Below are positions 1 to 5,268 of a DNA stretch of 15,463 nt, piece after piece. The stretch's first letter is position 1, and each line of letters opens with the position of its first letter. The notes beneath the pieces were generated by a model. It saw nothing but the letters and a program-made list of their open reading frames with translations. It was not told the origin of the DNA and ran no database searches. A program made the position numbers and the translations under genes. The stretch is from an uncultured Altererythrobacter sp. GTDB lineage: Bacteria > Pseudomonadota > Alphaproteobacteria > Sphingomonadales > Sphingomonadaceae. The DNA is taken from NCBI GenBank assembly GCA_938009055.1, contig CALLIO010000104.1, forward strand, positions 1-15,463. Direction: 5' to 3'.

Positions 1-291
1 GGTCAGGCCAGTGCCAACCCCGCCATCCAGCTCGCTCAAGAAACTGGGCATGGTATCCAGACCAAGCCAGCCTGCAAGCCTTTCCGGCGCTTCGATCCGG
101 CCATCGACCCGCACCAGCAAGGGGATAGCAGGGGCTTCGTCCATCATTCGATTTGTGCGCGAAAGGCTCTTCTTCATCGCCTCGAAATGGCGCACGCGCT
201 TGGCTGCGCGCACCATCAAAACGGCTGCACCAATGGTCCAGGCGGCAAGTAGCAACCCAATGACAGCCAATGCGGTGGAAGAAAGCTCCAT
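1..291 (-). CDS. N-terminal fragment of a membrane-anchored protein, probably a PAS-domain sensor histidine kinase (runs off the left edge)
   Basis: The 97 visible residues begin MELSSTALAVIGLLLAAWTI and continue off the window. Residues 5-27 form one hydrophobic transmembrane segment. A basic stretch follows (R28 to about R48), then a segment reading IPLLVRVDGRIEAPERLAGW. That last segment resembles the start of the PAS-like region of sensor histidine kinases I recall from Sphingomonadales, where such a gene often lies beside ahcY. No kinase motif (H box, N/G boxes) is inside the window, so the name is inference. The ATG is the first possible start because a TAG lies in frame four codons upstream. 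No clear Shine-Dalgarno sequence precedes it. The gene is co-directional with ahcY, but the ahcY terminator lies between them, so it is probably transcribed separately. Confidence 0.6.
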   Translation of the reverse strand, partial: MELSSTALAVIGLLLAAWTIGAAVLMVRAAKRVRHFEAMKKSLSRTNRMMDEAPAIPLLVRVDGRIEAPERLAGWLGLDTMPSFLSELDGGVGTGLT

Positions 292-341
292 GATTGTCAG
301 CTATGCGTCATCGCGGCGCGATGCAATGGGGCAAATCCCAT

Positions 342-389
342 GAAAAAGGGGCGAGCGGAAAAACTTCGTAAAGCCTCGCGCTCGCCCCT
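342..389 (-). terminator. Intrinsic terminator of ahcY
   Basis: On the minus strand a perfect 10-bp GC-rich stem (348-357 with 379-388, plus an A-T closing pair 347/389) is followed by five T residues (complement of 343-347). The loop is 21 nt. It lies about 30 bp past the ahcY stop codon and ahead of the next minus-strand start at 291. There is no T-tract on the plus-strand side. Confidence 0.8.
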
Positions 390-420
390 CTTGAAAATTG
401 GGCCAATTGTGACCGTAAAA

Positions 421-1839
421 TCAGTAGCGGTAGTGGTCCGGCTTGAAGGGTCCGGCTTGCGGCACACCGATGTAATCCGCCTGCTTCTGGCTCAATTGAG
501 TGAGCTGAACGCCCAGCTTTTCAAGATGCAGTGCGGCCACTTTCTCGTCGAGATGCTTGGGCAGCACATAGACATCGTTCTTATACTCGTCCGATTTGGT
601 GAAGAGTTCGATCTGCGCCAAAGTCTGATTGGTAAAGCTCGCGCTCATCACAAAGCTTGGGTGGCCGGTTGCGCAACCCAGATTGACGAGGCGACCCTTG
701 GCAAGGATCAGGATCGAATTGCCTTCGGGGAAAGTGACCTGATCGGTGCCTTCCTTGATCTCTTTCCAATCGTAATTGTCCAGCGCCGAAATTTGGATCT
801 CGCTGTCGAAATGGCCGATATTGCAGACAATCGCCATGTTCTTCATCGACTTCATATGTTCGCCGGTGATGACATCTTCATTGCCGGTCGCCGTCACGAA
901 AATATCCGCCCGCTTGACCGCATCATCCATCGAGACAACTTCATAGCCATCCATCGCTGCTTGCAGAGCGCAAATCGGATCGACTTCTGTGACCATCACG
1001 CGTGCGCCGCCATCACGCAGCGAAGCGGCAGAGCCTTTGCCCACATCGCCATATCCGGCAACACAGGCGACCTTGCCCGCCAGCATCACGTCAGTTGCGC
1101 GGCGGATCGCATCGACCAGCGATTCCTTACAACCGTAAAGATTGTCGAATTTCGACTTGGTGACGCTGTCATTCACATTGATCGCAGGGAAAGGCAGCTT
1201 GCCTTGCTTGGCGATCTGATAAAGGCGCATAACACCCGTTGTCGTCTCTTCCGAAACGCCTTTGATGTTCTTCACGCTGTTGGTGAGATAGCCAGGCTTG
1301 GCCGCGACATATGCTTTGAGCGCGCGCTGGAATTCGATTTCCTCAGCATTGGTCGGCTCGGGCAATTCTTCACCCGCTTCGATCCGTGCGCCCCAAAGCG
1401 CAAACATTGTCGCATCGCCGCCATCATCGAGAATGATATTGGCGGTTTGGTCGGGGTCAGCCTCGGTTGTCCAGTCGAAGATGTGCCCGACATAATCCCA
1501 GTAATCGGCCAGCGTTTCGCCTTTGACAGCGAAGACCGGAATGCCCTGATCCGCAATCGCGGCAGCTGCGTGGTCTTGGGTGGAAAAGATGTTGCAGGTC
1601 GCCCAGCGAACATCTGCGCCCAAAGCCACCAAAGTCTCGATCAGCACAGCGGTCTGGATCGTCATGTGAAGCGATCCGGTGATGCGCGCGCCGGCCAGCG
1701 GTTTGGCTTCGCCATATTCCTCGCGCAAAGCCATAAGGCCCGGCATTTCGGTTTCAGCGATGGCGATTTCGTCGCGCCCGAATTGTGCGAGCGCAATATC
1801 TTTGATGATGTAGTCCTGATCGGCTGCGAGAGTGGCCAC
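421..1839 (-). CDS. ahcY: Adenosylhomocysteinase (S-adenosyl-L-homocysteine hydrolase)
   Basis: Cytosolic NAD-dependent enzyme that reversibly splits S-adenosylhomocysteine into adenosine and homocysteine, clearing the inhibitory product of SAM-dependent methylation. Visible landmarks in the 472-aa protein: substrate-domain GSLHMT at 55-60, the NAD-binding Rossmann motif GYGDVGKG at 262-269, and the family C-terminus ending KPDHYRY. Residues about 155-190 (AEEIEFQRALKAYVAAKPGY region) are the insert typical of alphaproteobacterial and mycobacterial enzymes, and the length fits that class. I chose the GTG start at 1839: it gives MATLAADQDY, matches family N-termini and has AGGAG at 1848-1852 with 8-nt spacing. 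The reading frame stays open another 34 codons upstream, but that extension is arginine-rich and unlike the family. A palindromic candidate operator lies 101 nt upstream. Confidence 0.97.
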   Translation of the reverse strand: MATLAADQDYIIKDIALAQFGRDEIAIAETEMPGLMALREEYGEAKPLAGARITGSLHMTIQTAVLIETLVALGADVRWATCNIFSTQDHAAAAIADQGIPVFAVKGETLADYWDYVGHIFDWTTEADPDQTANIILDDGGDATMFALWGARIEAGEELPEPTNAEEIEFQRALKAYVAAKPGYLTNSVKNIKGVSEETTTGVMRLYQIAKQGKLPFPAINVNDSVTKSKFDNLYGCKESLVDAIRRATDVMLAGKVACVAGYGDVGKGSAASLRDGGARVMVTEVDPICALQAAMDGYEVVSMDDAVKRADIFVTATGNEDVITGEHMKSMKNMAIVCNIGHFDSEIQISALDNYDWKEIKEGTDQVTFPEGNSILILAKGRLVNLGCATGHPSFVMSASFTNQTLAQIELFTKSDEYKNDVYVLPKHLDEKVAALHLEKLGVQLTQLSQKQADYIGVPQAGPFKPDHYRY

Positions 1840-1939
1840 GATCGTGTCTCCTGTTGGGAATTTCCTATGCCGGCAGGACACAGAGAATCTGCGCCCGTTG
1901 GCTCTGCCACGCCCCATAGCGATCACCGCGCCTCCAAGC

Positions 1940-1963
1940 AAATATAAAGCTATCTTTATATTT
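1940..1963. promoter_or_regulatory. 24-bp AT-rich palindrome, candidate repressor operator of ahcY
   Basis: Two perfect 10-bp arms, AAATATAAAG (1940-1949) and CTTTATATTT (1954-1963), flank the centre CTAT. One base change at the centre would make it continuous. It stands 101 nt upstream of the ahcY GTG and contains TATA-like hexamers that could be a -10 element on the minus strand, so a bound repressor would occlude the promoter. Methyl-cycle genes of proteobacteria are known to be controlled by ArsR-family regulators (SahR/SamR) that bind AT-rich palindromes. Assigning this site to such a regulator is inference, since no regulator gene is in the window. Confidence 0.5.
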
Positions 1964-2046
1964 TTAATTGCTCTTGAAGGCGCGGCACGAAAATTTCCGC
2001 TAAGTCTTGCTTGGGCAGAGTTAGAAAAGTTCCCAGCAGGCGTCGG

Positions 2047-2505
2047 TTATCCTGCCCAGCGTGTGCCCGGTTGGATCGAAAGCAGTTCGTCGGCAGCCCT
2101 AGAAAGCTCGCCCGCCCCACGCTTTTGCGAGAGGCTTTGGGTTTCCGCTTTGAGCTGCGCGCAGCTCAGCCACGGATGGCCTTGGCCATAACTATTGGCC
2201 ATGCTCACACCGATCCGATCGAGCGCGCGCTTGCTGCCTTTCGCGCTAAGCTTGCGCTCCATATCGCGGCGCAGCTGGGCACCAGCACGGTTGAGATCAG
2301 CCAGATGAGCAGAGGCAAATTTCTGGTAATCGGCCTGAAAGTCATGTTCGCCGCTGCGGCAACGAAGGCTCGTCACCATCAGCATGATGTTGAGCTTGCG
2401 AATGTTCTCAGCATTATTAGCGATCGGATCTGCTTGCGCGCTGCTGGCGCTGGCCAAAGCTAGGCATGCGGCAAGCGCAGCTATCCCGTTACGAAAAGTG
2501 GTCAT
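2047..2505 (-). CDS. Small secreted (periplasmic) protein of unknown function, upstream of ahcY
   Basis: The 152-aa protein has a clear Sec signal peptide: basic MTTFRN, hydrophobic core 8-20, and AxA cleavage site SSAQA with the mature start at D26. The mature part is mostly helical and charged and holds exactly two cysteines, C49 (SLRCRSG) and C115 (PWLSCAQL). They could form a disulfide in the periplasm. I recall similar short proteins in sphingomonad genomes, sometimes mislabelled as S-adenosylhomocysteine hydrolase because of their position. Nothing in the sequence supports that activity. The chosen ATG has AGGAG 10 nt upstream; the open frame continues 25 codons further but would bury the signal peptide. 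It is co-directional with ahcY, 207 bp away, with the ahcY operator between them. Confidence 0.8.
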   Translation of the reverse strand: MTTFRNGIAALAACLALASASSAQADPIANNAENIRKLNIMLMVTSLRCRSGEHDFQADYQKFASAHLADLNRAGAQLRRDMERKLSAKGSKRALDRIGVSMANSYGQGHPWLSCAQLKAETQSLSQKRGAGELSRAADELLSIQPGTRWAG

Positions 2506-2739
2506 GGTCTCGGTCTCCTGTGCCGGCAGCGAAATGCTGAAAATGGTCTCTCGGCAAGGAACAGAAATGGAGATGAGCATTTACCGGATATTCAACAGCG
2601 AAGGTGAAGCGAACTTAACCACGCCAAGCTGCACTAACGGGAGCGCTGCTTTCTGCGCTTATACAAAAGATGGCTTGCGAGAATTGCGCCGCGCGCTAAT
2701 CCGGTCGTCAGATTCGATCACAATATAAGGAATGCGCAT
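2506..2739. promoter_or_regulatory. Divergent intergenic region between the small secreted protein and the peroxiredoxin; weak candidate peroxiredoxin promoter
   Basis: This 234-bp region has no convincing gene. For the plus-strand peroxiredoxin, TTGCGA (2675-2680) and TAATCC (2697-2702) are separated by 16 bp and could serve as -35/-10 elements; the match is only moderate. The peroxiredoxin ribosome binding site AAGGA is at 2727-2731. I found no clear palindrome that would mark an OxyR- or OhrR-like operator. Confidence 0.3.
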
Positions 2740-3219
2740 ATGACAATCGCAGTTGGAGACACATTGCCTGACGTTGCTCTGGTAAAGGCGACCGCAGACG
2801 GCCCCGAGCAGGTTCAGGCATCTGACTATTTCGCAGACAAGACCGTTGCGCTCTTTTCTGTTCCCGGGGCTTTCACGCCGACATGTTCAGCGCGGCACCT
2901 GCCCGGATACGTCGACAAGGCAGCAGAACTCAAAGCCAAAGGCGTGGACGAGATTGTCGCAACCGCGGTCAACGATGCATTCGTTATGGGCGCATGGAAC
3001 AATGCTTCGGGCAGCGAAGACATCACCATGTTGGCTGACGGCAATGGCGAATTTGCCGAAGCGGTTGGTCTTACTATGGATGGATCGGGCTTTGGTCTTG
3101 GCAAGCGCGGCCAGCGCTTCTCTATGGTGATCGAGAACGGCGTCGTTAAAGAGCTCAACGTTGAAGCGCCCGGCGACTTCTCCGTTTCAAGCGCAGAACA
3201 TATGCTCGGCCAGCTCTAA
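2740..3219 (+). CDS. Peroxiredoxin, Prx5/type II (probable glutathione- or glutaredoxin-dependent 1-Cys form)
   Basis: Cytosolic thiol peroxidase that reduces hydrogen peroxide and organic hydroperoxides. The 159-aa protein carries the Prx5 active-site block VPGAFTPTCS, with peroxidatic Cys49 preceded by the conserved Pro42 and Thr46. Arg126 in the QRFSMVI motif matches the active-site arginine of the family. Cys49 is the only cysteine, so no intramolecular resolving cysteine exists and an external thiol such as glutathione or glutaredoxin must recycle it. The length is typical for bacterial Prx5. AAGGA ends 8 nt before the ATG. The nearby ATG at 2732 is out of frame. The gene is monocistronic: the region upstream is divergent, and a bidirectional terminator separates it from convergent folE. 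Confidence 0.95.
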   Translation: MTIAVGDTLPDVALVKATADGPEQVQASDYFADKTVALFSVPGAFTPTCSARHLPGYVDKAAELKAKGVDEIVATAVNDAFVMGAWNNASGSEDITMLADGNGEFAEAVGLTMDGSGFGLGKRGQRFSMVIENGVVKELNVEAPGDFSVSSAEHMLGQL

Positions 3220-3242
3220 GAGCTGACAGCCAAGCAAAGAAC

Positions 3243-3275
3243 AAAGGGGTGCCAGCAATGGCGCCCCTTTTCTTT
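3243..3275. terminator. Bidirectional intrinsic terminator between the peroxiredoxin gene and folE
   Basis: A 12-bp stem (3243-3254 with 3259-3270, one G-T wobble) has a GCAA tetraloop. It is followed by T-rich sequence on the plus strand (3268-3275) and by A-rich sequence on its left, which gives a short T tract on the minus strand. It serves the two convergent genes. The folE stop codon sits at its right edge. Confidence 0.8.
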
Positions 3276-3894
3276 AGCCATATCCCATCAGGCTGAGCAC
3301 TTCCTTGCGGCTGCGGTGATCTTCGAGGAAGCAGCCATGCAGGCGCGATGTTACCATTCCAACGCCCGGGGTACGCACACCGCGACCAGTCATACAGCCA
3401 TGCTGCGCCTCTATCACCACAGCCACACCATGCGGCTCAAGGTGATCCCAGATGCATTGCGCCACTTCAGATGTCAGGCGTTCCTGGATCTGCAATCGCC
3501 GCGCATAGCCATGCAGAACGCGCGCCAGCTTTGAAATGCCAACAACCTTATTCTTAGGCATATAAGCGATCGCTGCCTTGCCGGTGATCGGTGCCATGTG
3601 GTGCTCGCAATGGCTTTGGAAGGGAATGTCTTTCAACAGCACCACTTCGTCATAGCCACCGACTTCTTCAAACACGCGGGTCATATGGACCGCGGGATCC
3701 TCGCCATAGCCCTGGCAATATTCCTTCCAAGCGCGTCCAACGCGTTTGGGCGTATCGAGCAAACCCTCTCGCTCTGGGTCGTCGCCTGACCATTCGATCA
3801 GCGTTCGGATGGCATCTTGCACATTCTCGGGAACTTCAATCTTGGCCGTCGGACTTTCTGGATCATCGTGGTCGTGGCCGTCAAACCTGCTCAT
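3274..3894 (-). CDS. folE: GTP cyclohydrolase I
   Basis: Zinc enzyme that converts GTP to 7,8-dihydroneopterin triphosphate, the first step of tetrahydrofolate synthesis (and of other pterin or queuosine routes). Expected zinc ligands in the 206-aa protein are C96 and H99 of SHCEHH plus C167 of AQHGCMTGRG; H98 and H165 match the catalytic and substrate-binding histidines of the family. The N-terminal 20 residues are acidic, His/Asp-rich and variable, which is normal. The ATG at 3894 has GGAAGGA (3904-3910) with 9-nt spacing. A 38-codon ORF ends with TGA directly abutting this ATG, and a 9-bp hairpin lies immediately 5' of the Shine-Dalgarno sequence, suggesting translational coupling or control. 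Convergent with the peroxiredoxin gene, sharing a terminator. Confidence 0.97.
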   Translation of the reverse strand: MSRFDGHDHDDPESPTAKIEVPENVQDAIRTLIEWSGDDPEREGLLDTPKRVGRAWKEYCQGYGEDPAVHMTRVFEEVGGYDEVVLLKDIPFQSHCEHHMAPITGKAAIAYMPKNKVVGISKLARVLHGYARRLQIQERLTSEVAQCIWDHLEPHGVAVVIEAQHGCMTGRGVRTPGVGMVTSRLHGCFLEDHRSRKEVLSLMGYG

Positions 3895-4011
3895 TCACTG
3901 TTTTCCTTCCCATCTATCGCGCACCCGATAGATGATGCGGTCCAGCAGATACAAGCCACCATAAGAATAGGATGCATACTCGCTTGATTCTTTTTTGGGC
4001 GCGCGCCGCAC
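3895..4011 (-). CDS. Candidate 38-aa small protein, translationally abutting folE
   Basis: Reading the minus strand from GTG at 4011 gives 38 residues ending in YGGLYLLDRIIYRVRDRW followed by EGKQ and TGA. The stop codon touches the folE ATG (TGAATG). The C-terminal half reads like genuine protein: a tyrosine/leucine/isoleucine helix followed by an Arg/Asp amphipathic stretch. The GTG has AAGG 9 nt upstream. No in-frame ATG exists, so the start is uncertain. It begins about 25 nt after the tRNA-Arg terminator T-tract, so its promoter is unclear. I do not recognise a family. It could instead be an untranslated leader for folE; the hairpin at 3911-3934 lies inside its last codons. Confidence 0.4.
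   Translation of the reverse strand: MRRAPKKESSEYASYSYGGLYLLDRIIYRVRDRWEGKQ
3911..3934 (-). promoter_or_regulatory. Hairpin immediately upstream of the folE ribosome binding site
   Basis: Perfect 9-bp inverted repeat, CATCTATCG (3911-3919) and CGATAGATG (3926-3934), with a 6-nt loop (GGTGCG on the minus strand). In the folE transcript the stem ends directly at the Shine-Dalgarno GGAAGGA. It has no T-tract, so it is not a terminator. It might modulate folE translation or be melted by ribosomes translating the upstream small ORF. It could also be a DNA operator. The function is inference. Confidence 0.4.
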
Positions 4012-4035
4012 AGCCCCAACCCTTTTTAACCCATA

Positions 4036-4072
4036 AACCAAAAAACCCACCGCATTGCTGCGATGGGCTTTT
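4036..4072 (-). terminator. Intrinsic terminator of tRNA-Arg
   Basis: On the minus strand a 13- to 14-bp stem with two G-T wobbles (about 4041-4054 with 4059-4072) has a four-base loop (4055-4058) and runs into a T-tract (complement of the A-run 4040-4045). It starts only a few bases past the tRNA 3' CCA. Confidence 0.75.
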
Positions 4073-4073
4073 A

Positions 4074-4150
4074 TGGCGCGCCAGGAAGGATTCGAACCTC
4101 CGGCCGCCTGATTCGTAGTCAGGTACTCTATCCAGCTGAGCTACTGGCGC
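4074..4150 (-). tRNA. tRNA-Arg(ACG)
   Basis: A 77-nt cloverleaf on the minus strand. The acceptor stem GCGCCAG (4144-4150) pairs with CTGGCGC (4078-4084), followed by discriminator G and an encoded CCA (4074-4076). The D-arm is TAGCTCAGCTGGATAGAGTA. The anticodon stem CCTGA/TCAGG encloses loop CTACGAA, anticodon ACG (A34 expected to be edited to inosine, reading CGU/CGC/CGA). The T-arm contains GGTTCGAATCC. It stands alone, 45 bp downstream of mutT and on the same strand. Confidence 0.97.
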
Positions 4151-4195
4151 GCGAGAGAAGCGGCACATAAGCGGGCATTGCAGCCTTGGCAATCC

Positions 4196-4618
4196 CTAGC
4201 GTGCTTCTTTTGCAAAGAGTTGGTCGGCCAACGCGCAATCAAGCGGGGGTTTATTCAGCTTGCGCAGTGATTCTTCGCTGAACCAACCCACTTGCCCACC
4301 TTCTTGGGCAATCGGCTCTCCCTCCCATGCTGTCACAGTGTAAAGCAGGATGACAATCTGCTCTGCGCCTTCCTGCTTGGGCTCTTGCGCGAAGCCAGCG
4401 GGCTGACAATCCTGCGGCGACACCCTTATTCCCAACTCTTCCCAAATCTCACGAACCAAAGCAATTTCAGGGACTTCGACCTCTTCAACCTTGCCTCCAG
4501 GGAATTCCCATAGGCCAGCATAATGCTTTCCTTCAGGGCGCTGGTGCATCAACCAATCACCGTTTTTATGGCTGAGAGCAGCTGCAACAACGGGCTGCCA
4601 TGTCGGAATTTTTTTCAA
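4196..4618 (-). CDS. mutT: MutT-like Nudix hydrolase, probable 8-oxo-dGTP diphosphatase
   Basis: Nudix hydrolases of the MutT type remove oxidised dGTP from the nucleotide pool to prevent A:T to C:G mutations. The protein carries a perfect 23-residue Nudix box (G-x5-E-x7-REUxEExGU) from G42 to I64, starting GKVEEVEVPEIALVREIWEE, preceded by the MutT hallmark AGLWEFPGG. With the chosen start it is 140 aa, slightly longer than E. coli MutT (129). I chose the TTG at 4618 (giving MKKIPTWQPVV) because AGAAGG at 4628-4633 lies 9 nt upstream. A TTG at 4636 adds six residues but has poorer spacing. No in-frame ATG is available near the N-terminus. Exact substrate is inferred; other (d)NTPs are possible. 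Confidence 0.88.
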   Translation of the reverse strand: MKKIPTWQPVVAAALSHKNGDWLMHQRPEGKHYAGLWEFPGGKVEEVEVPEIALVREIWEELGIRVSPQDCQPAGFAQEPKQEGAEQIVILLYTVTAWEGEPIAQEGGQVGWFSEESLRKLNKPPLDCALADQLFAKEAR

Positions 4619-4698
4619 CTCAAAGCGCCTTCTCAACCAATTCTTAATACCCTCAGGCGAAATACCGGCTCATCGGAAAAATATTCGTAGGTGTTTCC

Positions 4699-4887
4699 AT
4701 GAATTTGACCAACCTTTTGAACAAAATCGGACGCGATGATTCGGGTGCCACAGCTATTGAATATGGACTGATCGCAGCACTGATTGTGATCGCATCCATC
4801 GGCGCCTTTGACGCCGTCGCCAATGAGAACAACGGCATCTGGGCGCGGGTAAAGACCAGTGTGACTGAAGTGATGGGTAACGGGTAA
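4699..4887 (+). CDS. Flp/type IVb pilin (first of two)
   Basis: A 62-aa Flp-family prepilin, the major subunit type of Tad/Flp adhesive pili. A short leader with a basic residue ends at G16. The prepilin peptidase (TadV/CpaA type) should cut there, leaving A17 with Glu at +5 (E21) and Tyr at +6 (Y22), the Flp hallmark, inside GATAIEYGLIAALI. The hydrophobic assembly helix spans 19-35 and a short C-terminal part includes Trp48. Mature length is about 46 residues. The ribosome binding site is weak (TAGGTG). No Tad secretion genes are in this window, so the assembly machinery must lie elsewhere. A weak 4-bp stem followed by five Ts (4901-4919) might attenuate transcription before the second pilin. 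Confidence 0.93.
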   Translation: MNLTNLLNKIGRDDSGATAIEYGLIAALIVIASIGAFDAVANENNGIWARVKTSVTEVMGNG

Positions 4888-5005
4888 CCAATTAGAAAGG
4901 TTCCGAATTAGGAATTTTTCAATTGGTGCGCATTATTCGTCCAAAATGTCAGAGCCCGTTTCTGGGTGACGACAGGGTACCAAAGACTGAACCAGGAGAC
5001 TACAA

Positions 5006-5182
5006 ATGAAATTCTTTAACAAGATCGCTAAGAACGAAGAAGGCGCAACTGCAATTGAGTACGGCCTTATCGCTGCTCTCATCGCTGTTGCAGCTATCAC
5101 TGCAATGCAGAGCCTCGGCAACGAGCTGAGCACTACATTCTCGACCGTTTCGACCGAGATGTCTTCTTCTAACTCTGTATAA
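5006..5182 (+). CDS. Flp/type IVb pilin (second of two)
   Basis: A 58-aa Flp prepilin in tandem with the previous gene, 118 bp downstream. It starts MKFFNKIAKNEEG; the cut is expected after G13, giving A14, E18 at +5 and Y19 at +6. It shares the 14-residue block GATAIEYGLIAALI with its neighbour, but the C-terminal half differs and is rich in Ser/Thr (STTFSTVSTEMSSSNSV). It has a strong AGGAG (4994-4998) 7 nt before the ATG. All nine alanines use GCT (5) or GCA (4) and none uses GCG/GCC, unlike surrounding genes. That pattern, with the strong ribosome binding site and terminator, points to very high expression and to this being the major pilin (inference). Confidence 0.93.
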   Translation: MKFFNKIAKNEEGATAIEYGLIAALIAVAAITAMQSLGNELSTTFSTVSTEMSSSNSV

Positions 5183-5206
5183 TAACAGAGCTTAGCTTGA
5201 AAAAAG

Positions 5207-5240
5207 AGAGCGGCGGGGTCTTCCCCGCCGCTTTTCTTTT
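5207..5240. terminator. Strong bidirectional intrinsic terminator between pilin 2 and the M48 peptidase gene
   Basis: A perfect 10-bp GC-rich stem (5209-5218 with 5223-5232) has a TCTT loop and is followed by TTTCTTTT on the plus strand. On the minus strand the stem is followed by CTCTTTTTT, so it can also stop transcription of the convergent peptidase gene. Confidence 0.9.
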
Positions 5241-5268
5241 GCCCGCAGTCTTTTTCAAACGAAGGGGA

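Noticed and set aside
1840..1939. SAH riboswitch in the ahcY leader
   Set aside because: Only a faint resemblance (short TTGG/CCAA pairing and GCGC complementarity); the conserved GAGGAGCGCUGC-type core is absent, so not annotated as a riboswitch.
340..1947. Plus-strand 535-aa ORF antisense to ahcY
   Set aside because: Shadow frame created by the codon bias of ahcY; composition is His/Arg/Asp-rich without domain logic, while ahcY on the other strand is unambiguous.
2384..2728. Plus-strand 114-aa ORF ahead of the peroxiredoxin
   Set aside because: Antisense to the signal peptide region of the small secreted protein and extends over the divergent promoter region; no ribosome binding site and no domain.
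3895..4011. THF-II (folE motif) riboswitch upstream of folE
   Set aside because: This riboswitch class is known upstream of alphaproteobacterial folE, but I could not find its conserved core in this leader. An Rfam covariance search would settle it.
3914..4192. Minus-strand 92-aa ORF containing PVAQLDRVPDYESGGRRFES
   Set aside because: It is the translation of the tRNA-Arg gene itself, a well-known spurious annotation, and runs through the tRNA terminator.
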